Shown here in pieces: positions 23,315 through 31,564 of a stretch of 64,000 nt of DNA. Position 1 is the stretch's first letter. Every line of letters starts with the position of its first letter. The stretch comes from Prauserella aidingensis. Lineage in GTDB: Bacteria > Actinomycetota > Actinomycetes > Mycobacteriales > Pseudonocardiaceae. The translations under genes and the position numbers were made by a program. Below the pieces are notes generated by a model. That model was not told where the DNA came from. It saw nothing but the letters and a program-made list of their open reading frames with translations, and searched no databases. The stretch is taken from assembly GCF_024171865.1 (NCBI RefSeq), contig NZ_JAMTCN010000001.1, positions 186,001 to 250,000 of the forward strand, read 5' to 3'.

Positions 23315-25711
23315 TCACACCGGCCGGTCGCCCTCGCCCGACACCGGGTCCGCCTCGACGATCTCGGGCGGATCGAACGCGCGGACGGCGGGTACGTCGG
23401 CGCCCGCGGGTTCGATCTCGACGAGGGTCGTGCCGGACGTCGGTCCCTGTGCCAGCCGGGACGTGCCGGTGTCGCGCGTGAGCGCGTTGGGGTTGCCGTG
23501 CCGGCAGACGCCGTCGTCGTCGGGGTCGTACCAGGCGCCCGTCGCCAGGACCGCCACGCCCGGTCGCACCGCGTCGGTGAGTCGTGCCCCGGCCAGGCAG
23601 GCTCCGCGGTCGTTGTGGATCCGCACCACGTCGCCGTTCTCGATGCCGCGGCGCCGCGCGTCGTCGGGGTGCAGGTCGACGGGTTCGCGTCCGCCGACCT
23701 TCGAGTCGCGGCTGGCCCGGCCGCCGTCGTACTGCGAGTGCAGGCGGGTCTTCGGCTGGTTCGACACCAGATGCAGACCGTGCCGTTCGGCCGCCGCGGT
23801 CCCCAGCCGTTCGTAGGGCTCGAGCCACACGGGCATGCCGGGGCAGTCCGGATAGCCGAACGCGGCGACCGTCTCGCTGACCAGCTCGATCCGGCCCGAG
23901 GGGGTGGCGAGGGGAGCGGCGTCGGGGTCGGCTCGCAGGGCGGCGAACGCCCCGCCCTCGTGAGCCATGTCCTTCTCCGGCAGCTCCGCCGACCCGGTGT
24001 GCCAGAACTCGTCGAACCCCGGGAGTTCGACACCGGACTCGCGGAGGCGGGTGCGCGTGCGGTCGTACAGCTCGCGGACCCACTGCCCTTCGGAGCGGCC
24101 CTCGGTGAATCGCTCGCCGAAGCCGAGTCGGTCGGCGAGTGCGGCGAACACCGCGTGGTCGGTGCGCACGCCGGCGGGCGGCGGCACCGCACGGTGCACG
24201 GCCGTGATCGTCGAGTCGGCCGAACCGAGGGCGAGGTCGTCCCGCTCGAGCGTCGTGGCGACCGGGAAGACGATGTCCGCGCGCCGGGCGGTGGCGTTCC
24301 ACCACGACTCGTGGACGACCACCGTCTCGGGACGTTGCCACGCCCGCTCGAGTCTGCCGAGGTCCTGGTGGTGGTGGAACGGGTTGCCGCCCGCCCAGTA
24401 GACGAGCCGCGTGTCGGGCAGCGTGATGCGGTCGCCGTCGTAGTCGATCGTCTCGCCGGGGGAGAGCAGCATGTCCGCGATGCGCGCCACCGGGATGCGG
24501 CCCACGGCGCCGCCCGGCACCTGTGGCAGCGCCGCGATCCGCCGGTGCCCGCGGGTGCCGTGCTCGGCGATGCCCAGCCCGCCCGCGGGCCCACCGCCCG
24601 GCAGGCCGCACGACCCGGACAGCGCCGCCAGTGCGATCCCCGCCCAGTACGGCTGTTCGCCGTGATCGTGCCGCTGGATCGACCAGGCGAGGTTGATCAC
24701 CGTGCGGTGGGCGGCGATGTCCCTGGCGAGGGCCCGGATGTCGTCGGCCGCCACCCCGGTGATCCGCTCCGCCCACTCGGGGTCCTTCGCCACCCCACGG
24801 GGAACGTCCGCGTGCTCCGGCGTTCCGGTGCCGTCCGTCGCCGGACGGTCGTGGCCGAGTACGTGGGCGCGGAACCGGTCGAAGCCGGTGCAGCAGCGGG
24901 TCGCGAAGTCGGTGTCGGCGAGCCCTTCGGTGATCAGGACGTGGGCGAGCGCGAGCATCAGCGCCGCGTCGGTTCCGGGCCGCAACGGCAGCCATCGTGC
25001 GCCGAGCTCGGCCGCGGCGTCGTCGCGGACGGGGGAGACGTTGATGAACCGCACCCCGGAACGGGCCGCCGCCCGTTGCCACGACGTCTGCGTGTGCCTG
25101 CTCGGCCCGCCCGGCACCATCTGCGCGTTCTTCGCGGCCAGCCCGCCGAAGGAGACGACCAGTCCGGCGTGCTCGGTGATCTCCCGCCACGACGGACCCC
25201 GCTCGTGGAGGCTGGTCGGACCGCCGCCGATCACGTGCGGCAACACGACTTCCATCGCGGCGAAGCTGTAGGTGTTGACCGAGCCGGTGTAGCCGCCCGC
25301 CATCCCGAGGAATCGGTGGATCTGGCTCTGTGCATGGTGGAACCGTCCCGCGCTGCCCCAGCCGTACGAGCCGCCGTAGATCGCCGCGGGTCCGTGGCGT
25401 TCCCGGACCCTGGTGAGTTCGCCCGCGGCGAGGTCGAGCGCGCGCTCCCAGCTCACGGCGACGAACCGGTCGCGTCCCCGCACCGAATCGCGGTCGCCGC
25501 GGAGCCACCCCTCGCGGACCATCGGCCGCGTGATCCGGTACGGCGCGTGGTTCACCTCGCCGACACCGGCACCGATCGGCGACGGATCGGGGTCGCCGGG
25601 GTGCGGTTCCAGCGCGACGACCGTGCCGCCCGAGGACAGGACGTCGTAACGGCCCCAGTGGAACGTCGTCGGGGTGCGGGTGGGCCGTCCCGCGGAGCTG
25701 TCGCCACTCAC
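23315..25711 (-). CDS. Molybdopterin oxidoreductase, biotin/DMSO/TMAO reductase (BisC/TorA) family
   Basis: About 798 aa. N-terminal HWGRYDV, then YGGSYGWGSAGRFHHA whose Ser ligates molybdenum in this family, YSFAA, GGNPFHHHQD and a C-terminal molydopterin-binding domain with NQPKTRLHSQYDGG and HNDRGAC. There is no N-terminal 4Fe-4S Cys motif and no Tat signal, so it is most like cytoplasmic biotin sulfoxide or methionine sulfoxide reductases. GTG at 25711 is the first plausible start; upstream sequence is Arg-rich and unlikely coding. Lies upstream of the YeeE gene. Confidence 0.88.
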   Translation of the reverse strand: MSGDSSAGRPTRTPTTFHWGRYDVLSSGGTVVALEPHPGDPDPSPIGAGVGEVNHAPYRITRPMVREGWLRGDRDSVRGRDRFVAVSWERALDLAAGELTRVRERHGPAAIYGGSYGWGSAGRFHHAQSQIHRFLGMAGGYTGSVNTYSFAAMEVVLPHVIGGGPTSLHERGPSWREITEHAGLVVSFGGLAAKNAQMVPGGPSRHTQTSWQRAAARSGVRFINVSPVRDDAAAELGARWLPLRPGTDAALMLALAHVLITEGLADTDFATRCCTGFDRFRAHVLGHDRPATDGTGTPEHADVPRGVAKDPEWAERITGVAADDIRALARDIAAHRTVINLAWSIQRHDHGEQPYWAGIALAALSGSCGLPGGGPAGGLGIAEHGTRGHRRIAALPQVPGGAVGRIPVARIADMLLSPGETIDYDGDRITLPDTRLVYWAGGNPFHHHQDLGRLERAWQRPETVVVHESWWNATARRADIVFPVATTLERDDLALGSADSTITAVHRAVPPPAGVRTDHAVFAALADRLGFGERFTEGRSEGQWVRELYDRTRTRLRESGVELPGFDEFWHTGSAELPEKDMAHEGGAFAALRADPDAAPLATPSGRIELVSETVAAFGYPDCPGMPVWLEPYERLGTAAAERHGLHLVSNQPKTRLHSQYDGGRASRDSKVGGREPVDLHPDDARRRGIENGDVVRIHNDRGACLAGARLTDAVRPGVAVLATGAWYDPDDDGVCRHGNPNALTRDTGTSRLAQGPTSGTTLVEIEPAGADVPAVRAFDPPEIVEADPVSGEGDRPV

Positions 25712-25932
25712 GCTCGTGACGGTACGCGCGCGCCGTCCGGCCGACGCGCGTGTGGTGTCCCGGCGTGCCCGCGGTGTGGGACGGAGGCGAGCGCCGCGTC
25801 GCCGTCGTCGCACCGCCGGTGATCGCACTGCCGAGGCCGGTGGTCGCGAGTAATCTCCGGTTGAGCGGACGTGATCGTGTTCACGCCGACCGGGGAGTCG
25901 CCGGCGGTGCACACCCGAGGGGAGCGCAGTTC

Positions 25933-26823
25933 ATGGCAACGATCGTGGCAGGCATCGACGGGTCGGCATCGGCGATGCACGCGGCGGTGTGGGCGGCCAG
26001 GGAGGCGTCGCGGCGCGGTGACACGGTGCGCCTCGTCCACGCCTACGTCGTCCCGACTGGTGCGTATCCGGTGTTCGTGGCGTCGGCGTCGAAGGTGCGC
26101 GAGGGCGTCGAACAGCAGGCCCAGACCGCTCTCGACGTCGCACGGACGGAGATCGCGCAGGCGGTGCCCGGTGTCGAGGTCGAGGCACAGCGGACCGAGG
26201 GGCAACCCGGCCACGTGCTGACCGGGGAATCGCGCGGTGCGAGGTGTGTGGTGATCGGGTCGCGCGGTCTCGGCGGGTTCACCGGCATGCTGGTCGGATC
26301 GGTGGCGGTGAGCCTCGCGGCGCACGCCCACAGTCACGTCGTCGTCGTGCGGGGCAAGCACCACGACGACCCGCCGCCCATGGACGGGCCGGTGGTCGTG
26401 GGCGTCGACGGGTCGGAGCACGCGGCGCAGTCGCTGGCGTACGCCTTCGACGCGGCGCAGCAGCGGGAGGCACCGCTCGTCGCCGTGCACACGTGGAACG
26501 ACGTGATCGCCTCGGACGGGCCGTACGCGTACCCGTTCCCGACCGACCTCTCGGAGGTCGAGGACGCGGGGCGGAAACTCCTCGACGAGACACTCGCGTC
26601 GTGGCGGGAACGCTACCCCGACGTCGAGGTGCGCGAGGTGCTCGAACCGGGACGGCCGGTGCGCGCCCTGCTGCAGCACGCCGAGGACGCACAGCTCGTG
26701 GTCGTCGGCACCCGTGGACACGGCGGATTCGCGGGCATGCTGCTCGGGTCCACGAGCCAGGCGCTCGTGATCCACGCACCGTGCCCGGTGGTCGTGACCC
26801 GGCCGGAGGGGTCGGGAGCCTGA
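25933..26823 (+). CDS. Universal stress protein, two tandem USP domains
   Basis: 296 aa. Each half has the ATP-binding signature: VAGIDGSASA with VIGSRGLGGFTGMLVGSVAVSLAAHA, and VVVGVDGSEHA with VVGTRGHGGFAGMLLGSTSQALVIHAPCPVVV. Both G-2x-G-9x-G(S/T) motifs are intact, so both halves should bind ATP. ATG with GAGGGGAGCGCAG upstream. First of a set with an Acg-type nitroreductase and another USP, a grouping that in mycobacteria belongs to the DosR dormancy response. Confidence 0.94.
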   Translation: MATIVAGIDGSASAMHAAVWAAREASRRGDTVRLVHAYVVPTGAYPVFVASASKVREGVEQQAQTALDVARTEIAQAVPGVEVEAQRTEGQPGHVLTGESRGARCVVIGSRGLGGFTGMLVGSVAVSLAAHAHSHVVVVRGKHHDDPPPMDGPVVVGVDGSEHAAQSLAYAFDAAQQREAPLVAVHTWNDVIASDGPYAYPFPTDLSEVEDAGRKLLDETLASWRERYPDVEVREVLEPGRPVRALLQHAEDAQLVVVGTRGHGGFAGMLLGSTSQALVIHAPCPVVVTRPEGSGA

Positions 26824-26827
26824 TCCG

Positions 26828-27811
26828 ATGGGAGCCCGCGACGCGACGACCGGTCCCGCGGACATCGCCGTGCGCGCGGGCATCCGTGCCCCGTCGCAGC
26901 ACAACACGCAGCCGTGGCGGTTCCGCGTGTTCGGTGACGGTGTCGAGGTGCTGCGGGACCCGGACCGGGTGCTCGAACACGGTGACGACGACGGTCGCGG
27001 CGCGGACCTGGCGTGCGGCGCGGTGCTGTGCAACATGCGGGTGGCGCTCGCCGCGGCCGGGTACGGCTGCGGCGTCGACGTGCTGCCGGACGGACGGCGC
27101 CCCGAACTGGCGGGCGTCGTCCGGTTCACCGGACCGGCGAAACCCGGGCCCGAGGACGTCGCGCTCGGCGCCGCCGTCGGACGCCGCGCCACCAACCGCA
27201 GGCCGTTCGCCGACCGGCCCGTCCCGCCGTCGCTGCGGCATCGGCTCGCCGCCGCGGCCGAGAGTGAGGGTGCCCGCCTCGTGGTGCTGTCCCCGGCCGA
27301 GCTCGACACGTTCGCCGCGTTGCTGCGCCGCGCCGACCACGTGCTCGCCCGCGATGCCGAGTACCGCGCCGAGCTGGCGGAGTGGACGCACGACGGGGAC
27401 CGGCCGGACGGCGTGCCCGCGTCGGCGGGCGGGCCGAGGCCGGAACCGGGCACGCTGCTGGCCATGCGCGACTTCGGTGCCGCTCGCCGGGTCGCCGAGG
27501 AGCCCCCGACGGCGGAGCGGGCGTTCGAACGCGACCCGTGCGTCGCGGTGCTGACCAGTACCGGCGACACCCGCAGACACCGGATCGCCGCGGGTGTCGC
27601 ACTGGAACGGGTGCTGCTCGTGGCCACCTCGCGCGGGCTGAGCGCGTCGTTCCTGCCGCAGCCCCTGGAGGTCGAGTCCACCCGGCTCGAGCTCGCGACC
27701 GCGCTGGGAGGCCGTGGGCACCCGCAGACCGCGTTGCGCCTCGGCTACGGATATCCGGGCGCGACGACCCCGCGGCGGTCGGTGGAGGACGTGACCAGCT
27801 ACGCCGGATGA
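26828..27811 (+). CDS. Nitroreductase-fold protein, Acg (Rv2032) type
   Basis: 327-aa protein with two nitroreductase-like halves. The N-terminal half has RAPSQHNTQPWRFRV, the FMN-site-like motif of the family, and GRRATNRRPFADRPVP; the C-terminal half has RIAAGVALERVLLVATSRGL and PQTALRLGYGYP. Acg proteins bind FMN and are induced in hypoxia in mycobacteria, possibly storing flavin; they do not show ordinary nitroreductase activity. It begins four bases after the upstream USP stop and is followed by another USP, so the three are co-transcribed. Confidence 0.88.
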   Translation: MGARDATTGPADIAVRAGIRAPSQHNTQPWRFRVFGDGVEVLRDPDRVLEHGDDDGRGADLACGAVLCNMRVALAAAGYGCGVDVLPDGRRPELAGVVRFTGPAKPGPEDVALGAAVGRRATNRRPFADRPVPPSLRHRLAAAAESEGARLVVLSPAELDTFAALLRRADHVLARDAEYRAELAEWTHDGDRPDGVPASAGGPRPEPGTLLAMRDFGAARRVAEEPPTAERAFERDPCVAVLTSTGDTRRHRIAAGVALERVLLVATSRGLSASFLPQPLEVESTRLELATALGGRGHPQTALRLGYGYPGATTPRRSVEDVTSYAG

Positions 27812-27848
27812 CGAGTGGCGTCCGGTGGCGTCGGAAGGAGCCTCAGGT

Positions 27849-28745
27849 ATGGACACCGAAAACCCAGCGCTGCGGGACGGCCCGGTGGTGGTCGGGACCG
27901 ACGGATCCGACGGCGCGATGCGCGCACTGGACTGGGCCGCCGACATGGCGGCGGTGAGCAACCGGCCGCTGCGGATCGTGCACGCGTTCACCTACGTGCA
28001 GGGCTTCTACGGCGGGGATCTTCCCGCGAGCCCCGAGGTGTACCGGGCGATGGAGGACGAGGGACGGAAATTCCTCGAGGACGCGCGGTCCCGGGTGACG
28101 GCGAGGGCACCCGAGCTCGCCGTCGAGACGGACATGCCGTTGCAGGGGTCGGTGCCGATGCTCGTGGACGAGTCCGAGCGGGCGAGCGTGCTGGTGGTCG
28201 GCACCTCCGGCCGCGGTGGCTTCACGGGCATGCTGGTCGGGTCGACGTCGGTGTCGCTGACCGCGCACGCGCAGTGTCCCGTGGTGGTCGTGCGGGGTGC
28301 CGGTACCGGGATGGCGCGTGAGGGTCCGGTGGTCGTCGGCGTCGACGGCAGCGGTGTCAGCACGGCCGCCGTGAATACGGCGTTCCAGGTGGCGTCGCTG
28401 CTCGGTGCCCCGCTGGTCGCCGTGCACGCCTGGGCGGACGTCGAGTACGAGTCGGGTTTGCCCGAGATGGCCGAGGGGGCGTCGCAGGAGCAGTCCGAGC
28501 AGGTGGTGCTGTCCGAGGCACTGGCGGGCATGTCGGAGCGCTGTCCGGACGTGCGGGTCGAGCGGGTCGTGGTCCCGGGCAAGCCGCGGCAGCAGCTGCT
28601 CGACCGTGCTCAGGGCGCTCGCCTGCTGGTCGCGGGCAGCCGCGGGCGCGGCGGATTCCGCGGGATGCTCCTGGGGTCGACGAGTCAGACGCTGATCCAC
28701 CACGCCGCCTGCCCGGTCATGATCGTCCGGCCGCACCGGGACTGA
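27849..28745 (+). CDS. Universal stress protein, two tandem USP domains
   Basis: 298 aa. Domain one VVVGTDGSDGAM with VVGTSGRGGFTGMLVGSTSVSLTAHA; domain two VVVGVDGSGVS with VAGSRGRGGFRGMLLGSTSQTLIHHAACPVMIV. Both ATP-binding glycine motifs are complete. ATG preceded by GAAGGAG. Paralogous to the USP at 25933 and in the same operon; the pair may be an old duplication around the Acg-type gene. Confidence 0.94.
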   Translation: MDTENPALRDGPVVVGTDGSDGAMRALDWAADMAAVSNRPLRIVHAFTYVQGFYGGDLPASPEVYRAMEDEGRKFLEDARSRVTARAPELAVETDMPLQGSVPMLVDESERASVLVVGTSGRGGFTGMLVGSTSVSLTAHAQCPVVVVRGAGTGMAREGPVVVGVDGSGVSTAAVNTAFQVASLLGAPLVAVHAWADVEYESGLPEMAEGASQEQSEQVVLSEALAGMSERCPDVRVERVVVPGKPRQQLLDRAQGARLLVAGSRGRGGFRGMLLGSTSQTLIHHAACPVMIVRPHRD

Positions 28746-28779
28746 CGCGGGGACCGACGCGGGGACCGACGCGGGGACC
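28744..28779 (+). repeat. 12-bp tandem repeat, three perfect copies
   Basis: GACGCGGGGACC repeated three times starting inside the stop codon of the universal stress protein gene. No hairpin potential. Confidence 0.9.
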
Positions 28780-28809
28780 GGCCGGGCGAGCGGCCACGCG
28801 GCGCCGACG

Positions 28810-29085
28810 TCACACCGGGCGAGGCCGGGGTTCGAGGGGCTGCGGCGGGTGCGTGAACTCGACCACGCGGTCGTGGCGCACCCACGTCGGCTCGATGTCG
28901 TCGGCGGCGCCGTCCGGGCGGGTGGGCAGCCAGACGACGGCGGTGTAGGGATCGGGCACGGGCGGTGCGACGACGTGCCCCTGAACGCACTGCCGCGGCG
29001 CTGTGGTGGTCTGCGGCGCTGTGGCGGTCCCCGGCAGGTAGGTGACGCGGTCTCCGATGCCGATGTCGTCCGCACGTTCGATCAT
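28810..29085 (-). CDS. DUF1918 domain protein
   Basis: 91-aa small protein. GDRVTYLPG near the N-terminus, RQCVQGHVV and the C-terminal TWVRHDRVVEFTHPP match DUF1918, an SH3-like barrel family common in actinobacteria and often encoded beside universal stress or dormancy genes. ATG with AAGGGAG upstream. Converges on the USP/Acg operon. Function unknown. Confidence 0.82.
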   Translation of the reverse strand: MIERADDIGIGDRVTYLPGTATAPQTTTAPRQCVQGHVVAPPVPDPYTAVVWLPTRPDGAADDIEPTWVRHDRVVEFTHPPQPLEPRPRPV

Positions 29086-29464
29086 GGCGACTCCCTTCGC
29101 GCGCTTCTCGTTCCGGGGCCGCGGCGCCTGCGGTCGACGCGACCGGACGTGCCGGTCGACACCACCGGTCCCGGTGCCCCTGCTGCTTCCGGGTCCTGAT
29201 GTCCGTCGCCTGCTCGCCCGCGCGGGCGGGTGCGCGGCCCTCGGTGTGCACGTTTTCCCCGCACGGCAAGCTACACCCGGAACCCGGGTGCGGCACCGCT
29301 CGCGAGCGGCCGTTGTGCGTGGTCGACCCGGTGGTCGAGGGCCGAGTTGCGGACCGTCGAGCGGATCGTCGCCGGTGTTCGGTAGTCCACAGTGGACACC
29401 GTGACGCCTACCCGGCGGTCGGTGATATACGTCACACACATAGGGTTTGGTGCGTGACGGCCGC
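29086..29464. promoter_or_regulatory. Divergent intergenic region, no gene seen
   Basis: 379 bp between DUF1918 and the AEC transporter. It contains the 13-bp palindrome GTCCACAGTGGAC (29385-29397), a partial dyad GTGATATACGTCAC (29422-29435) and TAGGGT (29441-29446) as a -10 box for the transporter. No gene seen. Confidence 0.4.
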
Positions 29465-30394
29465 ATGAACGGAGTGCTCGAAGGATTCCTGGTCATCGGA
29501 TTCGTGGTCGCGGTCGGATACGTCCTCGGCCGCACCGGTGCGCTGGGCGGATCGGCCATGCAGGTGCTCTCGCGCACCGCCTTCTTCGTCGGCAGTCCGG
29601 CGCTGCTGTTCGGCACGCTCGCCCGCACCGACGTCGGATCCGTCTTCTCGACGGCGCTGCTGGTCACCGGCGTCACCAGCACGCTCGCGTGCGCGCTGTA
29701 CCTGCCGTTCGGCCTGATGCGGCGCAGGGCGGCCGGTGAGCTCACCGTCGGCTCGATGGCCAGCGGCTACGTCAACGCCGGCAATCTCGGCATCCCGATC
29801 GCGACGTACGTGCTGCACGGCGTCGCCGACGTGGCGCCGGTGCTGCTGTTCCAACTCGCGGTGCTCACCCCGGTGTTCACCTCGGTGCTCGACGTGTTGT
29901 CCGAGCGTGCGGGCGGTGGCAGCCCGAACTGGCTGCGGGCCTTCAGCGCGCCACTGCGCAACCCGCTCGCGCTCGCGAGTGCGGCCGGTATCGCCTGCTC
30001 GGCGACGGGCTTCCTGCCGCCGGAGGCGGTGATGGACCCGATCGATCTGCTCGGCGACCTGGCGGTGCCTGCGATGCTGCTGGCGTTCGGCATCTCGCTG
30101 CACGCCTCGACCCTGCCCGGCCGGGACCGGGACCTGCGTCCCTCCCTGATCACGGTCGTGGCGCTGAAGAACCTGGTGCACCCCCTGCTGGCGTGGGGGC
30201 TCGCCACCGCGGTCGGTGCGGACGAGCACGCGCTGCTCGCGGCCGTGGTGTGCGCCGCACTGCCCACGGCCCAGAACGTCTTCGGTTACGCCGTGCGGTT
30301 CGATCAGGGCGTGCAACTGGCGCGCGACGCGGCGCTGATGACGACCATCGTCTCGCTGCCGATGCTGTTCGGCGTCGTCGCGCTCGTCGGGTGA
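29465..30394 (+). CDS. AEC (auxin efflux carrier) family transporter
   Basis: 309-aa membrane protein with ten hydrophobic segments arranged as two inverted halves. Conserved positions include GGSAMQVLSRTAFFVGSPALLF, GYVNAGNLGIPIATYVL (the NxGN(L/T)G crossover) and AALPTAQNVFGYAVRF. AEC proteins move organic acids such as malate or malonate. ATG at 29465 preferred; in-frame GTG 29450 would be too close to the -10 box. Neighbours do not indicate a substrate. Confidence 0.9.
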   Translation: MNGVLEGFLVIGFVVAVGYVLGRTGALGGSAMQVLSRTAFFVGSPALLFGTLARTDVGSVFSTALLVTGVTSTLACALYLPFGLMRRRAAGELTVGSMASGYVNAGNLGIPIATYVLHGVADVAPVLLFQLAVLTPVFTSVLDVLSERAGGGSPNWLRAFSAPLRNPLALASAAGIACSATGFLPPEAVMDPIDLLGDLAVPAMLLAFGISLHASTLPGRDRDLRPSLITVVALKNLVHPLLAWGLATAVGADEHALLAAVVCAALPTAQNVFGYAVRFDQGVQLARDAALMTTIVSLPMLFGVVALVG

Positions 30395-30504
30395 CCGGCA
30401 CCCGCCTGCCGTGACCCCCGGCCGGGCAGTACGAAGCGCCGCGACGACGCAGCCGTGGTACAAGTGAGGCTCCGACAGGCACAGGGTTCGGCGACGGAGG
30501 GCAC

Positions 30505-30828
30505 ATGGAACTGGTGATCACGGTCGACCGAAGCGACGATGCCTTGTTCGTGCGCGCGAAGGGCGAGGTCGACCTGGGGACGGTGGCCCAGCTCGACTCG
30601 GCGCTCGACGCCGCGTGCGACGAGGTCTCGCCCCCGATGGCCGTGGTGGCCGATCTCAGCGGGGTCACGTTCCTGGCATCGTCCGGGCTGAGCGCCCTCG
30701 TCCGGGCTCACGAACGCTGCACGGCCGCAGGAACGCCGTTGCGCGTGCTCGTCGGCAACCGCGCCGTGCTGCGCGGATTCGAGGTCACCGGTCTGGACAA
30801 GGTCCTCGACCTGCGCGAGAGCGAATAG
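30505..30828 (+). CDS. STAS-domain anti-sigma factor antagonist
   Basis: 107 aa, one STAS domain. VRAKGEVDLGTVAQLDSAL and VVADLSGVTFLASSGLSALVRAHERC contain the Ser that anti-sigma kinases phosphorylate (LASSGLSAL). Acts by binding an RsbW-like kinase and releasing a sigma factor. No kinase or sigma gene is next to it, so it is an orphan. ATG with CGGAGGGCAC upstream. Confidence 0.93.
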   Translation: MELVITVDRSDDALFVRAKGEVDLGTVAQLDSALDAACDEVSPPMAVVADLSGVTFLASSGLSALVRAHERCTAAGTPLRVLVGNRAVLRGFEVTGLDKVLDLRESE

Positions 30829-30854
30829 CTCGCGCGACGCATAGGGTGTCGGCC

Positions 30855-31475
30855 ATGGCGATCTACTACGACGTACATCAGGACAATCCCCAGCCGCGGT
30901 CGATCGGCAAGGTCGTCGACCTGCTCCGCTCCGGCGGGCTGATCGCCTACCCCACCGATTCGTGCTTCGCGCTCGGTACCTCGCTGGACAACCGCGAGGG
31001 GCTCGATCGGATCCGGAGCATCCGCAAGCTCGACGACAAGCACCACTTCACACTGGTGTGCCAGGACTTCTCCCAATTGGGACAGTTCGTCCACGTCGAC
31101 AACAGCGTCTTCCGCGCCATCAAGTCCGCGACCCCCGGTCAGTACACGTTCATCCTCCCCGCGACGAAGGAAGTGCCGCGGCGGTTGCTGCACCCGAAGA
31201 AGAAGACCGTCGGCGTGCGCATTCCCGACCACGTCACGACCCAGGCGCTGCTGGAGGGACTCGGCGAGCCGCTGGTGTCCAGCACGCTGCTGCTGCCGGG
31301 CGAGGACGAGCCCATGACCCAGGGGTGGGAGATCAAGGAGGCGCTCGACCACGTGCTGGACGCGGTGATCGACTCCGGTGACTGCGGGGTCGAACCGACG
31401 ACGGTCGTCGACTTCTCGGGCGACGAGCCGGAGATCGTCCGCGTCGGCGCGGGCGACCCGTCACGGTTCGAGTAG
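30855..31475 (+). CDS. YciO/YrdC/Sua5-family protein (L-threonylcarbamoyladenylate synthase-like)
   Basis: 206-aa YrdC-fold protein. GGLIAYPTDSCFALGTSLDN, KHHFTLVCQDFSQL, TPGQYTFILPATKEVPRRL and KTVGVRIPDH are the nucleotide/threonine-site motifs. The KKKTVGVRIPDH and the missing C-terminal Sua5 domain place it in the YciO branch, which is related to the t6A enzyme but whose cellular role is less certain. ATG lies seven bases after TAGGGT (30842-30847), a leaderless arrangement. Confidence 0.88.
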   Translation: MAIYYDVHQDNPQPRSIGKVVDLLRSGGLIAYPTDSCFALGTSLDNREGLDRIRSIRKLDDKHHFTLVCQDFSQLGQFVHVDNSVFRAIKSATPGQYTFILPATKEVPRRLLHPKKKTVGVRIPDHVTTQALLEGLGEPLVSSTLLLPGEDEPMTQGWEIKEALDHVLDAVIDSGDCGVEPTTVVDFSGDEPEIVRVGAGDPSRFE

Positions 31476-31504
31476 ACCGCACGCCCTCGGGGGCCGCGGG
31501 CGGC

Positions 31505-31522
31505 ACCGGGTGCTCACCCGGT
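31505..31522. terminator. Short hairpin between convergent genes
   Basis: ACCGGGT and ACCCGGT with a four-base loop, 30 bp after the YciO-type stop. Weak candidate terminator. Confidence 0.35.
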
Positions 31523-31564
31523 CGAGCGCTCGCACGGTGTCGTCGGTCGTACGGGACGGAGTCG

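Noticed and set aside
25840-25932. DosR-type palindrome upstream of the universal stress protein operon
   Set aside because: No match to the GGGACT-N-AGTCCC core could be found by eye.
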